Source: Dictyobacter kobayashii
Lineage (GTDB): Bacteria; Chloroflexota; Ktedonobacteria; Ktedonobacterales; Ktedonobacteraceae
DNA length: 64,000 bases
Reading direction: 5' to 3'
Assembly (NCBI RefSeq): GCF_003967555.1
Contig: NZ_BIFS01000001.1
Location: 1,364,001 to 1,428,000, forward strand
Below the pieces are notes generated by a model. The model was not told the origin of the DNA. It was given only the letters and a program-made list of their open reading frames with translations, and searched no databases. A program made the translations under genes and the position numbers. This document shows, one piece after another, positions 43,112 to 51,913 of the stretch (positions are counted from its first letter, which is position 1; every line of letters starts with the position of its first letter).

Positions 43112-43816
43112 ATGAGGATGATGGAAGAGATGACAACCACACCCACCCACAGCAAAAAGTTTGATCCCCGCGATCACCTGATGATTTTCAAGCGCCGCCA
43201 GAAGCAGAAAGATGCCCAGGGAAAAGAGAGCTGGATTACGATCGAGGCCGAGTACTTACCCGTGGCATGGCGCATCTACTGGTTCCGCCTGGAAAACCCA
43301 ACTGGTGTCGTCGATTGCCAGGCCCTGAACATCGATTTCCACGAAGGTATCGCTTTTTTCCAGGCCTTCGTCCAGCGTGAAGACGGCGGCAACGCCCGCC
43401 TGCACGGCAGCGAGACCCGCGAAGACTGGAAAGACTTCTGTGAGAAAGCCGAAACCAAGGCCCTCGGCCGCGCCCTGGCCGCCTTAGGCTATGGCACCCA
43501 GTTCACCGACCAGGAATTCTTCGAAGGCGAGCGCATCGTCGATAGCCCACTCTATCGCGATCACCCACCCACCACCCAGCCAGCATCAAACCCGCCCGCA
43601 GAGCATACCGCGCCCCCTAACGGGGCCAACAATCCCGCTCACCAGCCAGCATCAACACCAAAGGCCACAGCACAACAAATAGCCAGTATCCGTAAACTCT
43701 ATCAATACCTGCAAAAAAGCATCCCAACCAACATTGCCCAGCTCACCAACGACGAAGCCAAAGAACGCATCCAGGCACTCACCACCGAGTACCACCGCAA
43801 CAAAAACAATAAATAA
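43112..43816 (+). CDS. Single-strand annealing-type recombination protein (ERF/Rad52-like)
   Basis: 234 residues. YLPVAWRIYWFRLENPTGVV, then FCEKAETKALGRALAALGYG and TQFTDQEF reproduce the (K/E)AETKA-GRALA-LGYG core seen in phage and plasmid annealing proteins. The C-terminal 75 residues are Pro/Thr/Gln-rich and end in a small helical domain (TAQQIASIRKLYQYLQ), also common in that group. Its usual partner is a 5' exonuclease, and the Cas4/RecB-like nuclease at 44215 would serve. The start among several Met codons is uncertain. Confidence 0.55.
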   Translation: MRMMEEMTTTPTHSKKFDPRDHLMIFKRRQKQKDAQGKESWITIEAEYLPVAWRIYWFRLENPTGVVDCQALNIDFHEGIAFFQAFVQREDGGNARLHGSETREDWKDFCEKAETKALGRALAALGYGTQFTDQEFFEGERIVDSPLYRDHPPTTQPASNPPAEHTAPPNGANNPAHQPASTPKATAQQIASIRKLYQYLQKSIPTNIAQLTNDEAKERIQALTTEYHRNKNNK

Positions 43817-43908
43817 CCGCGCGCTCTTCTTAACTTCTTAAGCACCTGTTTATTTATAATCAGGTGCTTAACCTCTACGGATAAGCTACCTTTTAAACGC
43901 TGCCTTCG

Positions 43909-44184
43909 CTACTGAACTATATCGCATCCAAGTCTCGCCTCCAGTGCCGCCACCCTCACCTCCAGCGCCTCCACCCTCCCTGCCTGTATCTGCGTCAACA
44001 CAGCCACGCGATGATGCGCAATCGCCAGAGCCATCACTTGCTCTTCGGTATAAAAGACCTGGGTCCGATCGGCCGGATTCACCTGCGGCACCATCCCCAG
44101 CTGCGCCCGCCAGCGCCGCAGCGTCGCCGGATGGATCGCAAACAGCGTGCACAGCTCCCCAACGCGATACCATTTCTGCTGCAT
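43909..44184 (-). CDS. MerR-type HTH protein with short coiled coil
   Basis: 91 residues: a MerR-like helix-turn-helix (YRVGELCTLFAIHPATLRRW) and wing (QVFYTEEQVMALAIA), then a coiled coil (GRVEALEVRVAALEARL). Likely a small DNA-binding protein such as an excisionase or module regulator. It starts 31 nt after the nuclease gene on the same strand. Confidence 0.7.
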   Translation of the reverse strand: MQQKWYRVGELCTLFAIHPATLRRWRAQLGMVPQVNPADRTQVFYTEEQVMALAIAHHRVAVLTQIQAGRVEALEVRVAALEARLGCDIVQ

Positions 44185-44214
44185 CCCTTTCCCTCCCTCC
44201 CCCTACCCCTTTCA

Positions 44215-44970
44215 TCAAGTACGTGTAAAGCAGGCATTCCGCACCGGACATCGCTGCGCGCGACTGCATTGATGGGTCGCGCACTGCCTCTCAGGCAATT
44301 CGCGCTTGCGTCGAACAGCATGCAGGGCCGTGCGAAAATGAAAAATGCGCTCCAATTGTGGCTGCACCATCTCATGGTCATAGGTCACGCACCAGACCTT
44401 GCAGCGCTGAGTATTCTTATTTTCGACAAGTATCAATCCATGCTGTAAATGGAGCAGGTAGAGGTAGAGGTTCAACTGGCGATGCGCCGCCCCTGGGGGG
44501 GCTCCCTGTTCATCCAGCTTATCAAAGACTTCTTGCTTGTACCCTTTGATTTCGACGACCATGTGTTCCCCACAATGCTCAATGACGGCATCAGGCGAAA
44601 AATACAGGTGGTGTGGCTCATCATAATGGGTCAGGTCTAGCTCAGGATACTTTAAATCGCCCCGATAATAGACGACCTTCCCATAGCGTTCTAGTAGCCT
44701 CTGATATTTCTCATGCAGCCGCCAGCCATTATGATAAATCGCGTTGGTATGGTACTCCCAGTTCTGCAGTGCTGGCCTGCTAGCCGCCTGTGGCTCTACA
44801 GCCAGCAACACAAGTTGCCGTAGGCAAAAGTCCCCGTCAGCTGCCAGCATCGCCGAAGCATGCGGCAGTCCCACGCGCAAAGGTTTTTCGTGCTCCCATT
44901 GCTCAAACATCTCTTGTAGATCCAGCTTAAACAGCTGGGCTGTGGCGCGCATATTTAATTCTTGCTTCAT
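44215..44970 (-). CDS. Cas4/RecB-like PD-(D/E)XK nuclease
   Basis: 251 residues. Layout of Cas4-like enzymes: an N-terminal Cys in DFCLRQL; the nuclease core with HLYFSPDAVIEHCGE (catalytic D) and MVVEIKGYKQE (ExK); the QhxxY motif as RQLNLYLYLL; and a C-terminal Cys cluster CATHQCSRAQRCPVRNAC for an Fe-S site. No CRISPR array or cas1/cas2 is present, so this is the plasmid/phage version that prepares 3' tails for an annealing protein such as that at 43112. Confidence 0.8.
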   Translation of the reverse strand: MKQELNMRATAQLFKLDLQEMFEQWEHEKPLRVGLPHASAMLAADGDFCLRQLVLLAVEPQAASRPALQNWEYHTNAIYHNGWRLHEKYQRLLERYGKVVYYRGDLKYPELDLTHYDEPHHLYFSPDAVIEHCGEHMVVEIKGYKQEVFDKLDEQGAPPGAAHRQLNLYLYLLHLQHGLILVENKNTQRCKVWCVTYDHEMVQPQLERIFHFRTALHAVRRKRELPERQCATHQCSRAQRCPVRNACFTRT

Positions 44971-45076
44971 ACCCTTCTTTCCCCCTTCCTGAACTGCAAC
45001 CGCCAGGCTACACCGCTCAAAAAATCGGGAAATGCAGTTCAGCTACATTTCCCAGCCTCACCTCTTGCCTGCCCCC

Positions 45077-45820
45077 TTAAAACTCAGGGATCGAACCATC
45101 GCCCGCGCCCTGCTTGGCTTGTGTGGCCTGTTCCCCACCCTTATCCCTTGCAAGGGGGATGCCCTCGGCGACCGCCGGTGGCAGTGCCTCCAGCAGGCGC
45201 TCGCGCAGGCGTTCAGCCGTTGGTGTCATCTGCTGGATCTTGGAATCCAGCGGCCTGGCGATCTTTGGCATGACCACAAAGGTCTTCCCCTGGCCAGTGC
45301 CCAGCTGCGTAATCGAGAAATCGTGCTCGGTGATGGCCGCATTCTCGCCATCCTTCATAAACTCGCGAAAGAACTTAAGAACCGCGCCAATTGTGCCAAA
45401 GGAGGTCAGTTCCAGCACTCGTACCCCCTGCAGGGGCTTCTCAACTTCTTCACCAACCTCATTTTTCTCTTTATAGCAGACCTTCTCTCCCGTCTTCTGA
45501 TCAACCACACCATAGACATAGATGGGCAGATAAAAATACATGCTCGGCGCTAGCTTCTTCTCCTGCGCCATGGCAGCACAATGCACGCAGGCCGCGCCAA
45601 CTTCAGCAGCACAAATAGCATTCACACGCCGTTCGGGCTCCTGATCAAACCTGTTATGCTTCTGAAACACCAGGCATTGTTGCAGAGTCGCCAGCGGCCT
45701 GATCAGCGCCTTATGATTCTCTTTGAAAAACAAAAACACGGGACGTTTACTGACTCTCGGGGCACTTGCTTTTGATAGCTCGGCATCAATCAACTCAAGG
45801 GGATTTACGGTAGTCGTCAT
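45077..45820 (-). CDS. gp32-like ssDNA-binding protein
   Basis: About 247 residues from the Met at 45820. It has Cys pairs (NAICAAEVGAACVHCAAMAQ), a beta-rich core (YLPIYVYGVVDQKTGE, VRVLELTSFGTIGAVLKFF) and DFSITQLGTGQGKTFVVMPK, which matches the style of the zinc-containing OB fold of T4 gp32-type proteins, followed by a flexible tail. The role would be coating of single strands during replication and annealing. Identification is by pattern only. The start has no strong binding site. Confidence 0.5.
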   Translation of the reverse strand: MTTTVNPLELIDAELSKASAPRVSKRPVFLFFKENHKALIRPLATLQQCLVFQKHNRFDQEPERRVNAICAAEVGAACVHCAAMAQEKKLAPSMYFYLPIYVYGVVDQKTGEKVCYKEKNEVGEEVEKPLQGVRVLELTSFGTIGAVLKFFREFMKDGENAAITEHDFSITQLGTGQGKTFVVMPKIARPLDSKIQQMTPTAERLRERLLEALPPAVAEGIPLARDKGGEQATQAKQGAGDGSIPEF

Positions 45821-46279
45821 GAAACACAACTCACTTTCCACACAACACTTCATCAGACGAATCAGGCAGAAGAAGCCTGTCATTTTCTACGGGTTATAGA
45901 GGATTATACCATCCTTGCAACATGCCGTCAAGACAGTCAATACATCAATACACATACCGACGTATGCAGACTACTGGCCAGATAAAACGCATCCTTTCGA
46001 GATGCACCAGACAGTCACGTAACATCGCCCATTCAAATCAAATACCTGAAATAAACAAAATATTAAAATATCTAACTCACACACTTCATGTCATCCCCAT
46101 TGCATGCTAAAGGATATTGACGCTCCCATATAATCCATAAGCAAAAGCTATTTTTACCCAAATAAATAGCCAAAAAATCCCATCTATACTATTGCAAGTG
46201 TTATCATCGTCAAGTAAAATAACTGCACTCTCTACCTGTGATGAAAAAATCTATAGAGAGTTAGAAAGTTAGATCTTAA
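45821..46279. other. AT-rich divergent intergenic region
   Basis: Lies between the minus-strand ssDNA-binding gene and the plus-strand gene at 46280. From about 46030 to 46260 it is markedly AT-rich. It could hold promoters or an origin of the module; no iterons or clear boxes are seen. Confidence 0.35.
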
Positions 46280-46585
46280 ATGGACACTTTGAATGGCCCC
46301 CAGAGCAACCATCCTGATCCTGCATCCTCGCAGTATGTACCTGCTTTCAACCATCATATCAATGAGACTGAATTCACCTATGCAATCACCCGAGCCAATC
46401 ATCACAAGGTTGAACTGGCAGTGCTCCATGGCGATGCCACCCATCCTCCTCGTTTCAGCATTGCCGTCTATTCGCCACATGATGAACAGCTCCAGCAGAT
46501 TACTTTGTCCCAGCAAGAAACAACCTGTCTGCAGACACTCTTAAACCAGCCTGAAGTCCAGGAAATCTTGCGGGAAACTCATTAG
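46280..46585 (+). CDS. Small hypothetical protein
   Basis: 101 residues, starting MDTLNGPQSNHPDPASSQYV. The body has a beta stretch (FTYAITRANHHKVELAVLHG, RFSIAVYSPHDEQLQQI) and a helical end (CLQTLLNQPEVQEILRE). Unrecognised; alone on the plus strand within the module. Confidence 0.5.
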   Translation: MDTLNGPQSNHPDPASSQYVPAFNHHINETEFTYAITRANHHKVELAVLHGDATHPPRFSIAVYSPHDEQLQQITLSQQETTCLQTLLNQPEVQEILRETH

Positions 46586-46670
46586 TCAGCGTCAGCGCAA
46601 AAACAAAGGAGGCTCTCTCTTCTCTAAAAGGTGAGTTTCCTTCGTTTCGCTTGCCGCCCTCTACCAATCA

Positions 46671-46916
46671 CTACCACTCGTCGACCGGATGGAGCTCGAT
46701 CAATTTGTCCAGATCAGAGCGTTTAATCAGGCGCTCACGCGAGCCGGGAAACGACCACTTTTGGATCTTGTCGTCCTGGTGCGTCTTGTTGTAATTATCA
46801 ACCTTATTGCGAAAGCCGGTGATACTCAACCCTACATACTGGGCTGCCGTCCCCACATTGTAATATTCGACCCCTTTGATGGCGCGTGTGGGCTGGATGC
46901 GCTCTTGCTCTCCCAT
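46671..46916 (-). CDS. Small HTH/excisionase-like protein
   Basis: 81 residues; YYNVGTAAQYVGLSITGFRN and LIKRSDLDKLIELHPVDEW fit the AlpA/excisionase-type winged helix. It may control excision or the replication operon directly upstream (47111-51170, same strand). Confidence 0.65.
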   Translation of the reverse strand: MGEQERIQPTRAIKGVEYYNVGTAAQYVGLSITGFRNKVDNYNKTHQDDKIQKWSFPGSRERLIKRSDLDKLIELHPVDEW

Positions 46917-47110
46917 GACTGCCCTTCCCTTCCCATTTTTGCTTTCATACTATGTTACAACCTTGCCAAAGTAACCAACATATAGCACAACATTTGCTAA
47001 CTATACGCGAATTCCTTTTCTTTGACAATAATAGTGTGCTTTGCCGCATATCCGCATTCTCCTCGCAAGGGCATAGCAAGATCCAACCGGAAAAGGTGTC
47101 AAATATCAGT

Positions 47111-48844
47111 TCAGGGAAGCGAGTGCCCTGTGTTACCAGGTGGCGGCATACCGGTCGCCATTGCCTGGAGCGCGCCATCAAAACGGACCCGGATGCGTGC
47201 AATATCTTCTTTCGTATGGTCAGCTGAAGAAAGGCAGGCATACCATTCGGCATTTGCGACCCCTGCCTCAATCCCTCGTGACCCCAGTTCCAACCGAGGA
47301 TAACCCAATTGCGCCAGCAGGCACAATACCTCATGCGATGCCAGGTGCTCCTCGCACCAGCCACACTCCAACGGGATACCTGGACACGGCCGCGCCACTG
47401 GTCGCGAGCAGCGCTCAGATACGCGCCGATTTTGTAAGACAATGTGTGGACAATGTGTTCGTGGTAGCTCTGGCAACGTGACTGGTTGATAAAACCTATC
47501 TACCGTATGAGTAAGAGGCTCCTGCCGGGCTACCCTGACCTTTTCTGGCCCGCCCAGCACATCGACGATCCGTGCCACGGTATCGGCAAACAGGTATAGC
47601 TCCACCTCTCGTTCCTGCCGGCTCGCAGTAACCGCCTCTTCACCCTCTGGGCTCTCGGCTGCCCCACCAGTCAGTTCAACCGCCTCTTCACCTTCTGGGC
47701 TCTCGGCTGCCCCACCAGTCAGTTCAACCACCTCTGGCGGCGCTATGGCCCCAAAACCTGCAGGCGCGCCAGATACTAATCCCCCCTCCACCCATTGGCG
47801 CAATGTACACAACGCCCCAGGATCATTCTGCCGCTGTAGCAGTTCATTCGGATCTTTCGCAATCAAGGGGCTCCACCGTATACTCTGCTTCAACGTCCTG
47901 AGCCAGTAGTCGGCCCCTTCATCCCCACCAGGATCTTCATCAAATGCCTGCAAAACGACCGAAGTCAGTGCCAGGTCAGCGATCCACCGTCCCAACCTCC
48001 CCCTGGTAGTCGATCCCGTAGCCACGCACGCCACCAGGTCGCCCGCCTCCTGCTCCACGCTACAGGCGCACAGCTCTGCCTCAACCATCATCACCGGCTG
48101 CCCGCACTGGACCTGGTCGATATTAAACATACCCTCCCCACTCCCAACCACCTGCCCATAATCCTGCCCCTTTGGCATCTGTGGTCGCTTCAAAGCCAAC
48201 CGCCACAGCAGGTCGCCCTCATACCAGGGCATCAAGATACCCGGCGGAATGCGCACCCCCTGCTTCTCCCGCTGTGCCGGCAGCAACTGCTCCGGATCTA
48301 ACCCCCAATCCTCAAACCGTCCCAGATACCAGCGCCCATCCTTCCCCAGCGGCACATAGCCAAAGCGCTTCCGCCTGATAATCTCATCCTTCAGCCCCCG
48401 CCCGCGCAAATAAGCCAGCATCGCCCACCCATCGACCGTCTCCCACAGCGCCTTCTCCGCATACTCCACCATCAGCCAACCCGACTCCTGCCACTTCGCA
48501 TGTGGTGGAAACTCCTTCGCATCCATCCCCACCACCAGCAACTTCTCAGCCTCAAAAGAGACATCCAGCAACCCCAACTCCTCCATCGCCTCCCGCCGTG
48601 ACAGCAACGCATACTCCATCAAAAAATCAATCCCATCCCCATGGCGCCCACACCCCTTCGAACGTACCGCACAGGTATACTGCCCCGTCCCCGGCCTCGT
48701 CACAAACCGATCCACCCCCCCACACCACGGACAATTCGAATGAAACTCCCTAACCCCATGCACCACCGCCTCCCCCACCACCACAATCCCCGCATACCGC
48801 TCAACCAAACTCTTAATATCATACCGCCGCGAAACCGTCGGCAT
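47111..48844 (-). CDS. DNA primase with CHC2 zinc finger and Toprim-like region
   Basis: 577 residues. The CHC2-type zinc finger is CPWCGGVDRF, then C and GCGRHGDG (residues 38-72). The middle (about 210-310) contains MMVEAELCACSVEQEAGDLV and LQAFDEDPGGDEGADYWLRT, a Toprim-like core in which an E and a DxD would hold Mg. The last third carries two perfect copies of a 16-residue Glu/Gly-rich unit (VELTGGAAESPEGEEA) and a Cys pair region (CGWCEEHLASHEVLC). Synthesises RNA primers for element replication together with the downstream-acting ATPase at 48987. Confidence 0.78.
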   Translation of the reverse strand: MPTVSRRYDIKSLVERYAGIVVVGEAVVHGVREFHSNCPWCGGVDRFVTRPGTGQYTCAVRSKGCGRHGDGIDFLMEYALLSRREAMEELGLLDVSFEAEKLLVVGMDAKEFPPHAKWQESGWLMVEYAEKALWETVDGWAMLAYLRGRGLKDEIIRRKRFGYVPLGKDGRWYLGRFEDWGLDPEQLLPAQREKQGVRIPPGILMPWYEGDLLWRLALKRPQMPKGQDYGQVVGSGEGMFNIDQVQCGQPVMMVEAELCACSVEQEAGDLVACVATGSTTRGRLGRWIADLALTSVVLQAFDEDPGGDEGADYWLRTLKQSIRWSPLIAKDPNELLQRQNDPGALCTLRQWVEGGLVSGAPAGFGAIAPPEVVELTGGAAESPEGEEAVELTGGAAESPEGEEAVTASRQEREVELYLFADTVARIVDVLGGPEKVRVARQEPLTHTVDRFYQPVTLPELPRTHCPHIVLQNRRVSERCSRPVARPCPGIPLECGWCEEHLASHEVLCLLAQLGYPRLELGSRGIEAGVANAEWYACLSSADHTKEDIARIRVRFDGALQAMATGMPPPGNTGHSLP

Positions 48845-48855
48845 CCCAACCCCTC

Positions 48856-48983
48856 CCCTCCCGAAAACGCATCCATAACACGAATTGTACGTGCGGGGCT
48901 TGTCCCCGCTTCATCCCTCCCTTCCCGAAAACGCATCCATAACACGAATTGTACGTGCGGGGCTTGCCCCCGCTTCCTCCCTC
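48856..48983. repeat. Two 64-bp tandem repeats with GC hairpins
   Basis: Units 48856-48919 and 48920-48983 differ at about five positions. Each contains CATCCATAACACGAATTG and the hairpin GCGGGGCTTG-CCCCGC. They fill the whole gap between the ATPase gene and the primase gene, so on the minus strand they lie in the leader of the primase. Confidence 0.85.
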
Positions 48984-48986
48984 ACC

Positions 48987-50687
48987 TCAAACCACCAGCG
49001 TCACCAAACTATATTTCCCGCTCAACGCATGCGGCGTCACCTCCTTCCTCAGCACCCCCGCCCGCACCATACTATCCATGATCTCCCGCAAATCCTTCAA
49101 GCTATATGCCTTCAAATAGCTACTCTTCAGCTGTGCCACCGTAATACTGGCAACCCCCTTATCCGCCAGATAGCCCAACTTCCGAATAATCTCATCCTCA
49201 GCTCTAGCCACATCCGATAGCGACTGACTGCAATTCACCTGCCGATACAACTCATGTAGATTTTTACGCAGCAGCTCCGCCAGCTCCTGAGCTTTAGCCC
49301 AATGCCGCATATCAATATGATTCTGGTTCTCCAGGCTCGCCATCAGGATCGCCATCCGCATAGCCGTTTCCGGCAACCGTATATAGCTACCATGAAAATC
49401 CTCATGCGGAAAATCGACCAGCATCCGTTTGAGGGCCGAGCGATAGCATCTCCAGGCATCATACGCATCGCGCGTAATCGTACAGGCCGTCTCGGGCAGC
49501 TCGCTATGCACAATCCGATAGCGAGCTGCCCCTTTGCCCGCGACCTCCTCGCGCACCGGCTCAATCTGGCAATCTGGAATACCCAGGCGCCAGTGCCAAT
49601 TGCGCAGCGTAGCAACCAGCTCGGTCGGGATCTGCAATTCTCGTGCATCCAGCGGCTGATCCTTATACTGGTCCGCCGGCGCCGCAATAAAGCTAAAGCG
49701 GGCCCAGAAACCATCGGTCCAGAAATCAGCGCCCGAGCGAGCATTCTCCTTCAGGTTCGCCGGCGTCATCGAGCCCAGCAGCGGCAGATACGGTTTCTGT
49801 ATCGGCTCGCCGCCACGGGCAATCGTGCTATTCTCATATTCAGCTGGACAGGCATCCAACGTCAGAAACAGCTCGGAAAAATCAGAGGTCGTGCTCCCCT
49901 TCTTAAGCATGCCCTGGACAAACTTCCCAAACTCATCGAAGAAGAGGCCACGTTGTCCGGCCATCGCCAATCGCATCCGGATGCGCTCTTGCTTCTCCAC
50001 CGGCAGCTCCGCATAGTTCGCCGGTAGCGTATTGCCGGCCATATCACTCATCAGCTTGGCAGGCGAAGCCCGATCGGGCCCCAGCAGATACCCCAGGCCC
50101 GCCGCATACAACACATCCTTCGCCACCAGGGCGGTACTCGATTTAGCGAACAGCGACGTGCGTGCACACAGCGCAATCATCACATTGGTATAGATCCGTT
50201 TCATATTCAACGGCAAATAAACGCGCCTGGCCGCCACCACCGAAAGCAACCACACCCCACAAAAGACGTGAAAGTCATCATAGCCTTCCGGCGAGGCCGC
50301 CCGACTAAAGCGCTCATACACCTCCAGAAATCGGCACGCCTGCTGACCCATTTCCGCCGGCAGACACACATCCTCCGGCAACTCCGGATATCCCGCCTGG
50401 GAGCGCTCAGCTCGCACCACATCATCCAGACTCGGGGGCGGCGGTGCTAATAGTTCGGCCAGTGCCTGATTCTGGCTCATCAACGCATCAATCACCAGTT
50501 CCAACCCACCGGGATCTCTATGCGACTTCTCATATGCACGCTCAATATTCTGCACCACCGCCTCCCATTCACCCAGCTCAGGACGCCCCTCCGGCCTCTG
50601 CCCGGCCCGCAACTGCTGGATATACGCCCGAGCAAGGGATCGCTGTCTCTGCACATGCCCATCTATCGACTCACCCACCATCACCAA
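48987..50687 (-). CDS. DUF3987-like helicase/ATPase of the replication module
   Basis: 566 residues. The core resembles the DUF3987/primase-associated ATPases: YDDFHVFCGVWLLSVVAARR, a degenerate Walker A (CARTSLFAKSSTALVAKDVL, lacking the Gly residues), Walker B RGLFFDEFGKF, and LPLLGSMTPANLKE with the sensor-like residues. The C-terminal 100 residues form a winged-helix region (DEIIRKLGYLADKGVASITV). Together with the primase it would unwind and prime the element. ATP hydrolysis may be weak given the altered P-loop. Confidence 0.65.
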   Translation of the reverse strand: MVMVGESIDGHVQRQRSLARAYIQQLRAGQRPEGRPELGEWEAVVQNIERAYEKSHRDPGGLELVIDALMSQNQALAELLAPPPPSLDDVVRAERSQAGYPELPEDVCLPAEMGQQACRFLEVYERFSRAASPEGYDDFHVFCGVWLLSVVAARRVYLPLNMKRIYTNVMIALCARTSLFAKSSTALVAKDVLYAAGLGYLLGPDRASPAKLMSDMAGNTLPANYAELPVEKQERIRMRLAMAGQRGLFFDEFGKFVQGMLKKGSTTSDFSELFLTLDACPAEYENSTIARGGEPIQKPYLPLLGSMTPANLKENARSGADFWTDGFWARFSFIAAPADQYKDQPLDARELQIPTELVATLRNWHWRLGIPDCQIEPVREEVAGKGAARYRIVHSELPETACTITRDAYDAWRCYRSALKRMLVDFPHEDFHGSYIRLPETAMRMAILMASLENQNHIDMRHWAKAQELAELLRKNLHELYRQVNCSQSLSDVARAEDEIIRKLGYLADKGVASITVAQLKSSYLKAYSLKDLREIMDSMVRAGVLRKEVTPHALSGKYSLVTLVV

Positions 50688-50696
50688 TATCTCCTT

Positions 50697-51170
50697 CTAC
50701 CGCCCCACCACACAGCTCACCGTCACCTCACACCTTGGATCATCCGCATCCACAAACTTCTCTGCCGTCAAGCGCACCACCAGATTATCATTCAACTCCA
50801 TGCGCGCAAACGCAGCATCCACCACCGCCTTAATCCCTCCATCCACATCCCGCTTCCACAGCGTCGGAAAGAAAAACGCCACATGCACAACCAACGAAAC
50901 ATGCCGCTTACTCCCCCGAATCGCATTGATCAGCGACCAATCCTGATGCGTCGCATCCCCATCAGCCAGCACCAGTGCCGCCTCCGCCTTAAACATCTCC
51001 AGAGCCGCCGAAGGCCCGATACGTCCCCGCGCCCCCTTCCGACCAGCCGCCCGCACCACCTGATAACTCTGATTCACCCCTGGCGGCAACGGCAACCGCC
51101 CCCGAAAAAACGGCGCACTCGACACCGCCACCACCTCATCCCAACTACTACTCATCTCCTTCGCCAACAT
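50697..51170 (-). CDS. RusA-family Holliday junction resolvase
   Basis: 157 residues. PLPPGVNQSYQVV at the start of the fold and the acidic site WKRDVDGGIKAVVDAAF with NDNLVV match RusA, which cuts four-way junctions as a dimer; the expected Asp residues are present. The tail reads DADDPRCEVTVSCVV. AAGGGA lies 8 nt upstream of the ATG. It is the first gene of the minus-strand replication operon and starts after the palindrome at 51625. Confidence 0.85.
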   Translation of the reverse strand: MLAKEMSSSWDEVVAVSSAPFFRGRLPLPPGVNQSYQVVRAAGRKGARGRIGPSAALEMFKAEAALVLADGDATHQDWSLINAIRGSKRHVSLVVHVAFFFPTLWKRDVDGGIKAVVDAAFARMELNDNLVVRLTAEKFVDADDPRCEVTVSCVVGR

Positions 51171-51754
51171 AAGAAGTTCCCTTTCTACCTCACATCATCA
51201 CATCGACAAAACAAACATGTATCTCCGCCGCCTCAATCCCAACTGGATAGCATAACGGGAGAACGCAGCCAGTATATCCTCAACATCTTCAACCAATAAA
51301 GTACCAAAATAGCAACGCATCGTCCTCGTGGGCACGATGGGCCATCGGGGCACTCACCGCCGAGGCTCCTATCATCTAGATGAACAACAAAAAGGCCCCG
51401 CAACGGTAAAGAATACGCAACCTACCGCGCCGGTCCTATACCCGAAAACCACATCATAAAGGCTTGAGTCCACACCACCCGACAACCAACCCCTCTCCAC
51501 CAATTTTCGTGCCTGCCATGCCCATCTAGCCCCTCTGGACTGCCGAGCATGAGACACATATATTACACTATACTCATAGTCCCAAATTATCATTTTACGA
51601 ATGAAAACTTACGTCAATATACGTTAACTTGCGCAAGTTATCATAACAAACAGACACATTGCGACATATACAACCTGTGAACACGCAAAATTAATAAAAA
51701 AAAAGAAAGCGAGAGGCAAAAGTATCAGCAAATAATCATGCCTACTATCCAAAA
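51171..51754. other. Intergenic control region with a 16-bp palindrome
   Basis: TAACTTGCGCAAGTTA (51625-51640) is a perfect palindrome about 455 nt before the resolvase gene and could bind a dimeric regulator of the replication operon. CGATGGGCCATCG near 51339 is another perfect palindrome. A 73-codon frame (51372-51593) has no sign of being a gene. Confidence 0.5.
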
Positions 51755-51803
51755 AAGAGAAGAGTGCTAGAGAAGATGCCATCTTCATTAGCACTCTTTG
51801 TTT
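51755..51803. terminator. Bidirectional terminator downstream of hsdR
   Basis: Arms AAGAGTGCTA (51760-51769) and TAGCACTCTT (51789-51798), with an inner stem GAAGATG/CATCTTC, A-run on the left and T-rich on the right. Ends the type I RM operon and the opposite side. Confidence 0.85.
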
Positions 51804-51913
51804 ACTAAGCGATGTTCCAATCCTGGCTTAAAACTTCAGCCTGCTTGCTAACTGGTTCTACAATAACTTTATTAAGCGAACGTACTCACACCGCTGCTTA
51901 GTCCTAAAAGAAT

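Noticed and set aside
44215..44970. cas4 of a CRISPR system
   Set aside because: No array and no other cas gene in the window; the neighbours are recombination and replication genes.
50520..51299. 259-codon plus-strand frame opposite RusA
   Set aside because: His/Arg/Pro-rich translation typical of antisense; RusA motifs on the minus strand are clear.
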